The notes beneath the pieces were generated by a model, which was given only the letters and a program-made list of their open reading frames with translations, made no database searches and was not told the origin of the DNA. 64,000 nucleotides of DNA from Bacteroidota bacterium (GTDB lineage Bacteria; Bacteroidota; Bacteroidia; Chitinophagales; Saprospiraceae): contig JAKQHM010000038.1 in assembly GCA_029572935.1 (NCBI GenBank), positions 38,823 to 102,822 of the forward strand, given 5' to 3'. Position numbers and translations under genes: made by a program. Below are positions 26,101 through 35,181 of the stretch, piece by piece. Position 1 is the stretch's first letter, and each line of letters opens with the position of its first letter.

Positions 26101-26904
26101 TCAGAGTTTGGAGTGCATCGGATATTTGAGGTTCTCGCTGCGCACCAGGACTGCTTTGACGGAACCAACGGATAGAGGGGATTCGATGAGCAAAGGAAGC
26201 TTATTCTCATCATCCCCTACGTAAAGCTTCAGATTGGTATTCTTTCCAAAGACATGGCCCTCCACAACCTGACCGGTACACTCCAGCGCACGGAATTTAC
26301 CATGCTCCCGCACATCCAGTTTATTGTGTTGCTTGTTCAATCTGATGCCCAGATCGTAAATCCTGTTGTCCAGGACCATCTTAAAATCCAACTTTTTTTC
26401 AAGTTTAAACAGCCCCAGATTGTATCCACGCAAATGGTAAAAGGTGGACACCAGATCGTAACACTGCTCTTTCATATCCAAAACCCTGGGCTTGGCTTCT
26501 TTCATGCTGCGTCCTGTATAACTCGTCATCTTTTTATGAATGTGGTCATACTCGATCTTTTCATAATGAACGTAGCTGCCTTGCTGGACATCCCGGATGT
26601 ACAGTTTGGGCAGCAGAGTCTTTTTGTCAATGTAGCTGTGATACTTGTCGCGCACTTTGTAGAACCACTCGTAATTGGGATAGGTCTTGCCTGTGACCTC
26701 AACGTGATACAAATCACCCTCGTCCTTGATCTCAAAGACAACCTCACCCGCTGCAAGCCACACAAAGTTCCAGTTGTAAAAGAGTTTATAGGTGATCTTT
26801 TCCCCAATCCTATAGGGCGCTTCAGACTCTGCAGGGACATTCATCCCAACTGCCCGCAGCCAAACTGCAGAAAAAAGGAATAACAAAACAGTCAATCGCA
26901 TCAT
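26101..26904 (-). CDS. DUF3108 exported protein
   Basis: A 267-residue protein with a signal peptide (MMRLTVLLFLFSAVWLRAVG) and a lipocalin-like beta-rich body matching DUF3108: YRIGEKITYKLFYNW near the start, KIEYD, KEQCYDLVSTFYHLRG, and KLYVGDDENKLPLLIES near the end. It should be periplasmic. The function is unknown; the fold suggests binding a hydrophobic or envelope component (inference). It precedes DUF4230 in an operon. Confidence 0.8.
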   Translation of the reverse strand: MMRLTVLLFLFSAVWLRAVGMNVPAESEAPYRIGEKITYKLFYNWNFVWLAAGEVVFEIKDEGDLYHVEVTGKTYPNYEWFYKVRDKYHSYIDKKTLLPKLYIRDVQQGSYVHYEKIEYDHIHKKMTSYTGRSMKEAKPRVLDMKEQCYDLVSTFYHLRGYNLGLFKLEKKLDFKMVLDNRIYDLGIRLNKQHNKLDVREHGKFRALECTGQVVEGHVFGKNTNLKLYVGDDENKLPLLIESPLSVGSVKAVLVRSENLKYPMHSKL

Positions 26905-27078
26905 TTCAATGTTAACAATGTAAATTTAAATTCAGTTCTTTTATACTTATCCTCCACTTTGCAAACGACTGGCCGCTTTGGCTTAGTACGCACTGGATGG
27001 ACATTTTGAAGTGAGCATCCAAGTGACAATAAGGAAGCAGGTGACAAGCAGGACTTTAAACAGGCTGAAAAAATATCA

Positions 27079-27086
27079 TACATTTG
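27079..27086 (+). promoter_or_regulatory. -7 box of ruvC
   Basis: TACATTTG matches TAnnTTTG, 12 bp before the ATG at 27099, leaving almost no leader. Confidence 0.45.
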
Positions 27087-27098
27087 CCCCTGGATTTT

Positions 27099-27659
27099 AT
27101 GGGATTGGACAAAAAAAGGATATTAGGCATCGACCCGGGCACCCAGATCCTGGGATACGGGATCCTCGAACACGACGGGTCGCGCACCCGGGTATTGGAT
27201 TGCAATGTGATGCGACTGGCGAAATTGCCGGATGATTCTTCCAAACTGCGCGAGATATTCCTTCAGGTGCAGGAATTGATCGAAGCATATCAGACCGGTA
27301 TCCTTTCGATCGAACTCCCCTTTTATGGCAAGAACCCCCAATCCATGCTCAAGCTGGGCAGAGCCCAGGGCGTGGCCATCGCAGCAGCCATCGTGATGGG
27401 TGCCGAAATACACGAGTTTTCAGCCAAAAAAATAAAAAAATCCGTGACGGGCAATGGTAACGCAAGCAAAGAGCAGGTAGCTGAAATGATTTCCAGATTG
27501 TTGCAATACCAGATTGAAAGCAGTTATCTGGATGCATCCGATGCTCTTGCAGCGGCCTACTGTTTCACTTGCCAGAATCCGGTGACAGCAGCATCTCAGG
27601 GTCGCACGGGCTCGTGGAAACAATTTCTGTCCAGCCACCCTGATCGAATTCTTAAATAA
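27099..27659 (+). CDS. ruvC: Holliday junction resolvase RuvC
   Basis: A 186-residue endonuclease that cuts Holliday junctions during recombination. The four acidic active-site residues are visible: GIDPGT, SIELPF, and the DASDALAA pair of Asp. KNPQSMLKLGRAQGVAIAAA is the family signature. The start is the ATG at 27099; an in-frame TTG at 27084 falls within the -7 box. ruvA and ruvB are not in the window, as is common outside Gammaproteobacteria. Confidence 0.95.
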   Translation: MGLDKKRILGIDPGTQILGYGILEHDGSRTRVLDCNVMRLAKLPDDSSKLREIFLQVQELIEAYQTGILSIELPFYGKNPQSMLKLGRAQGVAIAAAIVMGAEIHEFSAKKIKKSVTGNGNASKEQVAEMISRLLQYQIESSYLDASDALAAAYCFTCQNPVTAASQGRTGSWKQFLSSHPDRILK

Positions 27660-27728
27660 TTCCTAATACTTTGAACGGCACAAATTATTGCAGTATATCT
27701 GACGTTATCCTTTCAAACAATCATTTAT

Positions 27729-28292
27729 ATGAAAGCCAGTAAAATTTTTCTTCTGTCCATGGCGCTTAACCTGATTGCTTTCTTCAGCGCATCAGGTCAA
27801 AAGTATTTTTCCAAAAATGCCACTATTCAATTCAACGGAGGAACTTCGCTGGAGAAAATTGAAGGCGTTAGTTCAACTGCCAATACAGTGGTGGATGCTG
27901 CCACCGGCCAGATTGAGTTTGCAGTGCTTGTAAATGGGTTTCGCTTTGAAAAAGCCCTCATGGAGGAGCACTTCAACGAAAACTACCTGGAGTCTACCAA
28001 ATATCCCAAAAGTACTTTTAAAGGTCAGATAGAGAATCCTTCTGCTATTCAATGGACCAAACCCGGTACGTACAAGACTCAGATCAAGGGAAAACTAACC
28101 TTGCATGGAGTCACCAAAGACATTTCTGTACCCGGAGAATTCACAGTATCCGCTGCCGGCATACAGGGCAAATCCAATTTTAAGGTAAAATGCGAAGATT
28201 ACGGCATCAAGATCCCTTCCCTGGTGCGCGACAAGATCGCTCAGGAAATCAACATTTCAGTCAACTCCAATTACCAGGCGTTCAACAAATAA
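27729..28292 (+). CDS. YceI-family periplasmic protein
   Basis: A 187-residue exported protein: signal peptide to about SASGQ, then a YceI-like lipocalin fold (FRFEKALMEEHFNENYLESTKYP... with KSTFKG, and KLTLHGVTKDISVPGEF). YceI domains bind isoprenoid-type lipids such as polyprenyl chains; in Bacteroidota they often occur near cytochrome and DUF5777 genes. Here the nearest such group is 7 kb away. The gene converges with anmK, with stop codons only three bases apart and no terminator visible between them. Confidence 0.9.
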   Translation: MKASKIFLLSMALNLIAFFSASGQKYFSKNATIQFNGGTSLEKIEGVSSTANTVVDAATGQIEFAVLVNGFRFEKALMEEHFNENYLESTKYPKSTFKGQIENPSAIQWTKPGTYKTQIKGKLTLHGVTKDISVPGEFTVSAAGIQGKSNFKVKCEDYGIKIPSLVRDKIAQEINISVNSNYQAFNK

Positions 28293-28295
28293 TTT

Positions 28296-29381
28296 CTAAG
28301 GGTATAAGTCTCCTGCAGAATGATCATGGGATGCACCCGTGACAGATGCCAGGACGTTGACCTCACCCCGTATCTTCAACCATCCCAGGAAGGCAAAGAT
28401 CAAAGCTTCCTTAAAGGAAACGAGCAATGCATCCGGAATCAGGGGGACCAAACCTGGCCCAAGGAGAGCAGCGAACCGTTCCATTAAAAAGCGGTTGTGC
28501 GCTCCACCTCCGGTTACCAGAATTTCATCGTTCTTGCCGACCCGATGGCTGTTGATAAAGGAGGCCATCTGAAAGGCAATGTGCTCGGTGGCAGTGCGCA
28601 GTTTATCTGCTGTGTCCCACTGAGGATCATCTGCATCCGCCAGATAATGCGACTCAAACCATTCCCTGCCCAGGCTTTTGGGAGCTTCCATACCAAAGAA
28701 CGGGAAGCTGTTCCATCTGTCATACAATGATTGGATCAGGACGCCTGATCGAGCCAGCTCTCCTGATTCATCGTATTCCAGTCCCCGCTCCGCAGCCAGC
28801 CGATTCAGCAGGATATTGCAGGGACTTAGATCGCAGGCTTGCCTCCTTCCCTGATTTCGCCAGCTGATATTGGAGAAACCTCCCAGATTAAGGCAATATC
28901 CGAATCGGGAAAATAACAACTCATCTCCAATGGGTACGAGTGGGGCACCTTGTCCACCCAGCAGAACATCCTGGTAGCGGAAATTGCAAACGACCGGGAT
29001 GCCACAGTTTTTGCGGATCTCATCTCCTGATCCGATCTGGATACTAATGCCCTGCTCGGGCTGATGTCTCACGGTATGCCCATGGCTGGAAATTAAACCA
29101 GGCTTCAGACTATGTTGATCGCAAAAAATTTTCACAGCCTGCCCCAGCCATAGTCCGTACTCCTGATCCAGTGTCTGCAGATCAGACTCGTTCAGAATGA
29201 TGGCATCTGATAATTTTTGCCGCCATTCCGGAGCATAGGACTGGGTCTCTGCTACCTCGATCCGGTAAGTCCAATTTCCTTGACTGTCCTGCACAAACCT
29301 ACAGGCTGCCAGGTCAAGTCCATCGAGCGAACTACCCGACATAAGGCCGATGACGAGGTCATTTTGAACTGTAAGTTCCAT
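28296..29381 (-). CDS. anmK: Anhydro-N-acetylmuramic acid kinase
   Basis: A 361-residue sugar kinase of the ASKHA fold that recycles peptidoglycan: it phosphorylates and hydrolyses 1,6-anhydro-MurNAc to MurNAc-6-phosphate. Visible signatures are GLMSGSSLDGLD (phosphate 1), SSHGHTVRHQP, GGQGAPLVPIGDELLF, CLNLGGFSNIS and LVTGGGAHNRFLMERF. Length is typical. MurQ, the next recycling step, is not in the window. It is transcribed toward the YceI gene. Confidence 0.95.
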   Translation of the reverse strand: MELTVQNDLVIGLMSGSSLDGLDLAACRFVQDSQGNWTYRIEVAETQSYAPEWRQKLSDAIILNESDLQTLDQEYGLWLGQAVKIFCDQHSLKPGLISSHGHTVRHQPEQGISIQIGSGDEIRKNCGIPVVCNFRYQDVLLGGQGAPLVPIGDELLFSRFGYCLNLGGFSNISWRNQGRRQACDLSPCNILLNRLAAERGLEYDESGELARSGVLIQSLYDRWNSFPFFGMEAPKSLGREWFESHYLADADDPQWDTADKLRTATEHIAFQMASFINSHRVGKNDEILVTGGGAHNRFLMERFAALLGPGLVPLIPDALLVSFKEALIFAFLGWLKIRGEVNVLASVTGASHDHSAGDLYP

Positions 29382-29438
29382 CCGGGCACAATATTACAGT
29401 TTAACATTTAGTTAGTATTCAAAAGCAGGCTCTGTATT

Positions 29439-29446
29439 TACTTTTG
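29439..29446 (+). promoter_or_regulatory. -7 box before the 29487 lipoprotein gene
   Basis: TACTTTTG fits TAnnTTTG, 40 bp before the ATG. Confidence 0.4.
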
Positions 29447-29486
29447 AGCTCGTAGAAGTATTCAATTTTCACAAAACTTTTTTATT

Positions 29487-30050
29487 ATGAAATTCCAATT
29501 TTTATCTCCCCTGACCGTATTGCTGATGATCGGATTGCTGTCCATCGGATGCGGAGCTTCAAAAAAATCTGCAGAAACCACGGCCCCTGCTGTTTCAGAA
29601 AGCGGCATGATCCGCGAAAAAATAGCAGGCATTGACGCATCTGCTGATCTGGTCGAAAAATCAGTGAACCTGAAGGGAGCCGAAAAAGGCAGTGTGGGCT
29701 TTTTCTCTGACAATGCAGGCAATATCCGCAAGATGGTAAAAAAAGTAACCAGCTCTGTGGGTGAAAAGACCAGCTCCTACTACTTTGACGGTTCAGACCT
29801 CATCGCCAGCGTCCATCAGGACAAAAACACGGTGAAAGAAAAACCTAAAGTATTGTACACCAACACTCAGTATCTGTTCAAAGGTGGCAAAGCCATTGAG
29901 GCGGTGATGAAATCCGTCAAGCTGAAAGCCGGAGACGAAGCCATGCTCGACAGCAAACTGGCCAAGGAAAAATTCAAGGCATTTGTACCCAATGCAAACA
30001 TCCTACGCGACGAACTGGCCATCATCAAAAAACTCAAACAACTGATGTAA
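29487..30050 (+). CDS. Lipoprotein of unknown function
   Basis: A 187-residue lipoprotein (lipobox LLSIGC, Cys near residue 22). The mature part has a beta-rich centre (KGSVGFFSDNAGNIRKMV, TSSYYFDGSDLIASV, TQYLFKGGKAIEAV) resembling a small repeat fold of the toxin_WG or KWG kind, then a helical lysine-rich end. I do not recognise the family. It is followed 34 bp later by another lipoprotein gene and may share its transcript, which ends at the terminator at 31005. Confidence 0.65.
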   Translation: MKFQFLSPLTVLLMIGLLSIGCGASKKSAETTAPAVSESGMIREKIAGIDASADLVEKSVNLKGAEKGSVGFFSDNAGNIRKMVKKVTSSVGEKTSSYYFDGSDLIASVHQDKNTVKEKPKVLYTNTQYLFKGGKAIEAVMKSVKLKAGDEAMLDSKLAKEKFKAFVPNANILRDELAIIKKLKQLM

Positions 30051-30084
30051 TTCATTCTCCTGATCAAAACAAAATTTTTAAGAC

Positions 30085-30978
30085 ATGAAGAATCTGATTT
30101 ATTTTCTTTTCGCAGGCCTTTTGGTCAGCGGCATTTTTTCCTGTACCGATGACGGAAGCGGAGACCTCGTCACAGGCCCTTCCATTGACTTTACCCTGAA
30201 TCCCGGCCCAGGCTTTATCACAGGGGATGCTGCGGTCAATGCAGGCAGCACTGTCAAAGTTAAAATCACGGGTACGAAAGGTGACAATCTGCTTAAAACC
30301 TTGACCCTGACTGCACGCAAAAACGGCGGCAGTGACGAGATCGTCGATTTCACCAAAATCAAGGTTAACGACCAACCCGGTTCCGCAAATCCCATCCTCA
30401 TCCTGGATCCTGCTGACCAGAATGGGCTGACCTACACGTTTGAATGGACTGCAGAAACAACAGCCGGTGAAACCAATTATACTTTTACCCTGGAGGACAA
30501 TGCAGGAAACAAGGACGATGTCAGCTTCAAACTGACCACCCGTGGCATGAGCATCAGCACCCTGACTGAAAAAAAGCTGACCAACAGTGCTGCCCCGGCC
30601 GGGTTCGGAGGGATCAACCTATACACCGGTGCAGAGACCGGATCGCTCGACAGTACAGCAGTCCTGTCTGCAGAAGGCAATTTCCCCAATCTGGACTGGT
30701 CTCAGCAGTTCCGCGCCACCAACCCCAACACCACTCAGATCCGCAAAGCCAAAGCAGGCTTTAATTTTGATGGATTGCTGAACAGCGTTGAATTGGTGGA
30801 TGCCTTCAGCGAAGGTACGCCTCAGGCCAGCCCGATCACCGGTGAGAAAGATGCCGTTTACATTGTTCGCAAAGACAATTACTATTGGGCCGTCAAAATC
30901 ACGGACATCAAACTGACTCCGCCCCTGACAATGGGTGGCGATAATTTAGACCACTTTGTATTGACCATCAAGCAGTAA
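30085..30978 (+). CDS. Lipoprotein with Ig-like beta domains, unknown function
   Basis: A 297-residue lipoprotein (lipobox SGIFSC, then acidic TDDGSGD). The mature protein begins with an Ig/fibronectin-like region (VKVKITGTKGDNLLKTLTLTAR, YTFEWTAETTAGETNYTF) and continues with a beta domain (GFGGINLYTGAETGSLDS, VYIVRKDNYYWAVKI). It contains no catalytic motif. The acidic residues after the Cys would suit surface export in Bacteroidota (inference). A strong terminator follows. Confidence 0.65.
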   Translation: MKNLIYFLFAGLLVSGIFSCTDDGSGDLVTGPSIDFTLNPGPGFITGDAAVNAGSTVKVKITGTKGDNLLKTLTLTARKNGGSDEIVDFTKIKVNDQPGSANPILILDPADQNGLTYTFEWTAETTAGETNYTFTLEDNAGNKDDVSFKLTTRGMSISTLTEKKLTNSAAPAGFGGINLYTGAETGSLDSTAVLSAEGNFPNLDWSQQFRATNPNTTQIRKAKAGFNFDGLLNSVELVDAFSEGTPQASPITGEKDAVYIVRKDNYYWAVKITDIKLTPPLTMGGDNLDHFVLTIKQ

Positions 30979-31004
30979 TTTTATTCTGCTTCGATTTAAA
31001 GAAT

Positions 31005-31037
31005 AACGGCTCCGGTCTGCTCCGGGGCCGTTTTTTT
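31005..31037 (+). terminator. Intrinsic terminator after the two lipoproteins
   Basis: The arms ACGGCTCCGG and CCGGGGCCGT (one wobble) pair around a 6-nt loop and are followed by seven T. Confidence 0.9.
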
Positions 31038-31241
31038 ATTATTCAATTTCAGGCAAATAATACTTGGGCCACCTTGACATCAAAAATTTCCCCATATACC
31101 TGAACCATCGGCTGTACACATGATTCAAATATTGCAAAAGGGACCGGATGATCCGGCTTTCTCCATTATCGCGACCTGTTTGAATTAGAACAGGAAAGAG
31201 ATAGTTTTCCTAATTTAATTAATCTGGTATAAAATTGCCAT

Positions 31242-32324
31242 TCAGGCATTGCCCTCGTCCCCCTGACGCAGTTTCTCCATGTTTTCGGCAACGCGCAAAG
31301 CTTCTATGATCTCTTCGATATGTCCGTCCATGACCTCGCTGAGGTTGTACAAAGTAAGATTGATGCGATGGTCTGTGACGCGGTTTTGTGGGAAATTGTA
31401 GGTTCTGATTTTATCTGACCGGTCACCGGATCCTACCAGCGATCTTCTCTGTGCAGCCACACTGGATTCATGCGCAGAGACGGTGGCTTCGCGGATTTTC
31501 TGGATCAATCGCCCCAGGGCGATTTCCCTGTTTTTGTGCTGGGATCTGCTGTCCATACTTTCAGCTACCACTCCGGTAGGCAGGTGTGTAAATCGCACAC
31601 CGGATTCTGTCTTGTTGACGTGCTGTCCACCGGCACCGCTGGAACGAAAGGTGTCCACCCTAAGATCAGCCTTGTTGATGTTGACATCTTCAATTTCCAT
31701 TTTGGGCATCACCACCACTGTGGCTGCACTGGTGTGTACCCTGCCGGATGCTTCGGTATCGGGGACGCGCTGCACTCTGTGGGCTCCGGATTCAAATTTA
31801 AGCTTGCCGTATACGTCAGTACCCGAAACATCGAGGACGATCTTGCTGAACCCACCGACAGATCCCTCATTTTCCGAAACCACCTCCCATTTGAATCCCT
31901 GCATATCAAAAAAGCGGGTGTACATCCTGAAAAGGTCTCCCGCAAAAAGACTGGCCTCATTGCCGCCTGTCCCGGCGCGGATCTCAAAGATCACGTCCTT
32001 GCTGTCCTCCGGATCTTTGGGGACCAGCTTCACTTTCAATTCGGCCTCCAATTCTTCCAATTTATTCTCGGCCATTTTCATTTCTTCGCGAGCCAGCTCT
32101 GCCATTTCGCTGTCCTCAGATTGGATCAGCTCCTTGGCATCGCGGATCAGGTCCATATTCTTTCTGTATTCGAGATAGAGCCTGACGATCTCCTCCAGAT
32201 CGCGGTATTCCTTGCTGGTTTTGGTGTATTCGTTTATGTTGGAGACCAGCTCGGGATCGGATAAGCGCTCTTCCAGGGTCTGGAAGCGTTCGTGGATGGA
32301 TTCGAGCTTATGAATGAGGTCCAT
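31242..32324 (-). CDS. prfA: Peptide chain release factor 1
   Basis: A 360-residue factor that reads UAA and UAG and triggers peptide release. The codon-recognition tripeptide PxT is PDT at residues 188-190 (RVQRVPDTEASGR), and the catalytic GGQ is at residues 232-234 in SSGAGGQHVNKTESGVR. PxT rather than SPF identifies RF1 instead of RF2. Length is standard. A -7 box lies 25 bp upstream. Confidence 0.97.
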   Translation of the reverse strand: MDLIHKLESIHERFQTLEERLSDPELVSNINEYTKTSKEYRDLEEIVRLYLEYRKNMDLIRDAKELIQSEDSEMAELAREEMKMAENKLEELEAELKVKLVPKDPEDSKDVIFEIRAGTGGNEASLFAGDLFRMYTRFFDMQGFKWEVVSENEGSVGGFSKIVLDVSGTDVYGKLKFESGAHRVQRVPDTEASGRVHTSAATVVVMPKMEIEDVNINKADLRVDTFRSSGAGGQHVNKTESGVRFTHLPTGVVAESMDSRSQHKNREIALGRLIQKIREATVSAHESSVAAQRRSLVGSGDRSDKIRTYNFPQNRVTDHRINLTLYNLSEVMDGHIEEIIEALRVAENMEKLRQGDEGNA

Positions 32325-32349
32325 GTCTGATTTACTGGCAGAAAAAGCG

Positions 32350-32357
32350 CAAAAGTA
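32350..32357 (-). promoter_or_regulatory. -7 box of prfA
   Basis: TACTTTTG on the minus strand matches TAnnTTTG, 25 bp before the start codon. Confidence 0.45.
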
Positions 32358-32448
32358 AGCTAAATAAGACCTTGATTGGGTATCGGAACCTAATTTTGAG
32401 TATTCCGACCCATCGTCAAGGGAATATGGCTAATTTTACCGCTGATCC

Positions 32449-33687
32449 ATGCACTTCACAGAAATCATCAAACTGGCCTGGTCCAACCTGAGGGCCAACC
32501 TGATGCGCACCATCCTGACCATGGTGATCATCGCATTGGGCATCACCGCGCTGGTGGGTATCCTGACCTCCATCGACGGGATCATTTATTCTATGGGTAA
32601 AAATTTCAGTTCGCTGGGGGCTAACACATTTTCCATCGACCGTAAAAACGAAATGATGAAGCGCAGACGGCGGGGTGTCCGGGAGCAGGAGTCCCCTGCC
32701 GTGACCTTTGATCAGGCCATGGAGTTTAAAGAAAGATTTGGCGAAAAGGCTTTGGTCTCAATGAGTTATTTCGCCCTGTCCAACGCCACCGTAAAATATG
32801 GCAATGAGGAAACCACTCCTACCATTCGGGTAAGGGGGATTGATGAAAATTATTTCAAAACCTCTGCACTGGAATTATCAGAAGGCCGCAATTTTTCAAG
32901 CCAGGATCTGGAGTTTGGCCTGGATAAGGTCATTCTGGGAGCTGACTTTGTCAAAACCCTTTTTGGAGGAAATGAAAAAAGCGCTATAGGAAAATTCGTC
33001 TCGATCAACGACAAGCGATTTCAGGTCGTCGGCATCCTCAAATCCAAAGGGGCCAGCATCAATGCAGGTGCCGACAAGCAGGCCCTGATTCCACTAAACA
33101 GCGCCCGCGCCAAATATGCCCGTCAGGACAGTGACTTCGACCTGGTGGTGGCCTCCCCCAAAGCTTCGCTGGAGGATGCACTGATGTCTGAAGCCACCGG
33201 TGAAATGAGAGTGATCCGCAGTCTGAAACCCTATCAGGAAAATGATTTTGAGATCAATCGCAGCGATGGACTGATCACATTTCTCCGGGACAATACGGCC
33301 AAACTCAGGGCCGCTACGGTAGCCATCGGATTGCTGACCCTGCTCGGTGCAGCTATCGGTCTGATGAACATCATGCTGGTTTCAGTCACTGAACGCACCC
33401 GGGAGATCGGGATCGCCAAAGCCCTTGGAGCAACGCGGAAAAATATCATGCATCAGTTTTTGATCGAAGCCATCCTGATCTGCCAGATTGGTGGGGTGGC
33501 AGGTGTGGTCATCGGGATTCCCGTAGGCAACATCGTGACTCTGCTGATGGGAGGGGATTTTTTAATCCCATGGGCCTGGATCATCCTGGGACTGGTAGTT
33601 TGTACGATCGTTGGCATCCTGTCCGGTCTTTACCCCGCTACAAGAGCTGCATCCCTCGACCCGGTAGCCTCTCTGAGGTTTGAATAA
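32449..33687 (+). CDS. MacB/FtsX-type ABC transporter permease
   Basis: A 412-residue membrane protein: one helix near residues 20-45, a large periplasmic MacB_PCD domain (about 50-280), then three helices in a C-terminal FtsX domain (about 285-412) with the conserved MLVSVTERTREIGIAKALGATRKN and GLYPATRAASLDPVASLR. Such permeases work with an ATPase and usually a membrane-fusion protein to move lipoproteins, antibiotics or peptides, or to drive envelope signalling. No ATPase gene is adjacent, so its partner is elsewhere. It converges with the GldE-like gene. Confidence 0.9.
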   Translation: MHFTEIIKLAWSNLRANLMRTILTMVIIALGITALVGILTSIDGIIYSMGKNFSSLGANTFSIDRKNEMMKRRRRGVREQESPAVTFDQAMEFKERFGEKALVSMSYFALSNATVKYGNEETTPTIRVRGIDENYFKTSALELSEGRNFSSQDLEFGLDKVILGADFVKTLFGGNEKSAIGKFVSINDKRFQVVGILKSKGASINAGADKQALIPLNSARAKYARQDSDFDLVVASPKASLEDALMSEATGEMRVIRSLKPYQENDFEINRSDGLITFLRDNTAKLRAATVAIGLLTLLGAAIGLMNIMLVSVTERTREIGIAKALGATRKNIMHQFLIEAILICQIGGVAGVVIGIPVGNIVTLLMGGDFLIPWAWIILGLVVCTIVGILSGLYPATRAASLDPVASLRFE

Positions 33688-33739
33688 TTCCATCATCATC
33701 CACAAGGGAATATTCTGATTAAATGGAAAGATTACGCTG

Positions 33740-34972
33740 TCACACCCGGATGAGGCGGACAGTTTCAATCCGTGTATCGCTGACCAGCTCAAAAGTAAAG
33801 CGGTAACCGTCCTGAATAATCTCCATGCCTTGTTCCGGTATGGCGCCGGTAGTCATCACGAGGTAGCCTGATAAGGTGTGGTATTCTCCTTCTGGAAGGC
33901 TCAGGCCATAGGTGTTGTTGAGGTAATTGATCTCCAGCCTGCCGGAAAAGACAAATTCTGATTCCGAGATCACTTTTTCAATAAAATCCTCCTTGTCGTG
34001 CTCATCTTCGATCTCCCCGAATATTTGTTCCAGAATGTCTTCCAGTGTGATGAGCCCGGAGGTGCCTCCATATTCGTCCACTACGCATGCGATGGACAAG
34101 CGGAGCTTGTTCATCCGCAACATGAGGTCATACACGTTCAGGGTTTCAGGCACAAAGGGCATTTCCATGATCATGCTGCGCACGGTCTTGTTGTCGCGAA
34201 ACAACTGTTGGTGATGGACATAGCCCAACACATTGTCGACGTCGCCTTCGGTGATCAGGATTCGCGATAATTTAGACTCTGAAAAAAGTCTGATCAAAGC
34301 TTCTACCGGCTCATTTACATCCAGATGGATGATCTCGTTCCGTGGCACCATGCAGTTTTTGACGCGTACCTGTTTCAGATTCAGGGTATTCTTAAAAATG
34401 TCCGTGTCTATTTCTTCATCAGACAGTTTCATGGATCCATCGAGGTAATGCTCGAGATCGAGGATCGAAAAGCGGTAGCGCGAGGGTTCTATTTTTTCTT
34501 TGGAAAACCTGCTGATGAGAAAATTGGAAATGGCAGACATGATCCGGGATGGTATGTACAGAATCCGGTACACCACCGCCAGGGGAAATGCAGTGTAATG
34601 AATGACGTCATTGGAATAAAGCCGAAAAAGGACCTTCGGAAGAAATTCACCAAATATGAGAATCACCGTAGTGACCAGGACCGTACTGAGTACGATTTCA
34701 ATTCCTTCACCCAGAGCTATTTGCTGAAAGAAAGGTTCAAAAAATCCGGTAAGCAGGTATGAAAGGCTGACCAGGGCTATGTTGTTTCCGATCAGGATGA
34801 CGGAAATGAACTTGTCCGGGTGGTCGTAAAAATGAGATAGAATTTTACTGCCGCGTGATCCCTTGTTCTTTTTTACCTCTACGCCCAGTTTGTTGGCCGT
34901 GAAAAAGGCAATTTCAGTGCCTGAAAAGAAAGCACTGAGCAAAAGGAACACGACAATCCAAAAAATGAGCAT
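33740..34972 (-). CDS. CNNM/CorC-family (GldE-like) transmembrane protein
   Basis: A 410-residue protein of the hemolysin/CorC family: DUF21 membrane domain with about four helices (residues 1-150; FFSGTEIAFFTANK is typical), a CBS-domain pair (about 205-325; CMVPRNEIIHLD, VVDEYGGTSGLITLEDILEQIFGEI in part) and a C-terminal CorC_HlyC domain (to the end). Members are linked to Mg2+ or Co2+ transport; in gliding Bacteroidota the homologue GldE is tied to motility. No other gld gene is in the window, so GldE is only a possible assignment. Confidence 0.85.
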   Translation of the reverse strand: MLIFWIVVFLLLSAFFSGTEIAFFTANKLGVEVKKNKGSRGSKILSHFYDHPDKFISVILIGNNIALVSLSYLLTGFFEPFFQQIALGEGIEIVLSTVLVTTVILIFGEFLPKVLFRLYSNDVIHYTAFPLAVVYRILYIPSRIMSAISNFLISRFSKEKIEPSRYRFSILDLEHYLDGSMKLSDEEIDTDIFKNTLNLKQVRVKNCMVPRNEIIHLDVNEPVEALIRLFSESKLSRILITEGDVDNVLGYVHHQQLFRDNKTVRSMIMEMPFVPETLNVYDLMLRMNKLRLSIACVVDEYGGTSGLITLEDILEQIFGEIEDEHDKEDFIEKVISESEFVFSGRLEINYLNNTYGLSLPEGEYHTLSGYLVMTTGAIPEQGMEIIQDGYRFTFELVSDTRIETVRLIRV

Positions 34973-35132
34973 AAATCAACTAAATAAAACACAAATATAA
35001 GACGAATCCACGGGCTGACCGGAAAGCAGGCTGGCTGGCAACTCCTTGGGTACCACAGAGTCAACAAATTATCCTGGAAGAGCCCGAAAAACGCTAACTT
35101 TACGTTTCAATTTGAAAAGCAGATCCCATGAA

Positions 35133-35159
35133 TATATATTAATAAGTTTTTAATATATA
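35133..35159. repeat. AT-only inverted repeat in the mreB leader
   Basis: TATATATTAA and TTAATATATA pair perfectly around TAAGTTT, ending 22 bp before the mreB ATG. It is made only of A and T apart from one G in the loop. It could be a regulator site or a leader structure. Confidence 0.5.
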
Positions 35160-35181
35160 CTCATAACATATATAGCATCTA

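Noticed and set aside
31470..32264. 264-codon plus-strand frame opposite prfA
   Set aside because: It is fully antisense to a complete release factor 1 gene and has no domain pattern.
33740..34972. Naming the CorC-like gene gldE
   Set aside because: The domain layout fits GldE, but no other gliding gene (gldD and others) is adjacent, so the general CNNM/CorC name is safer.
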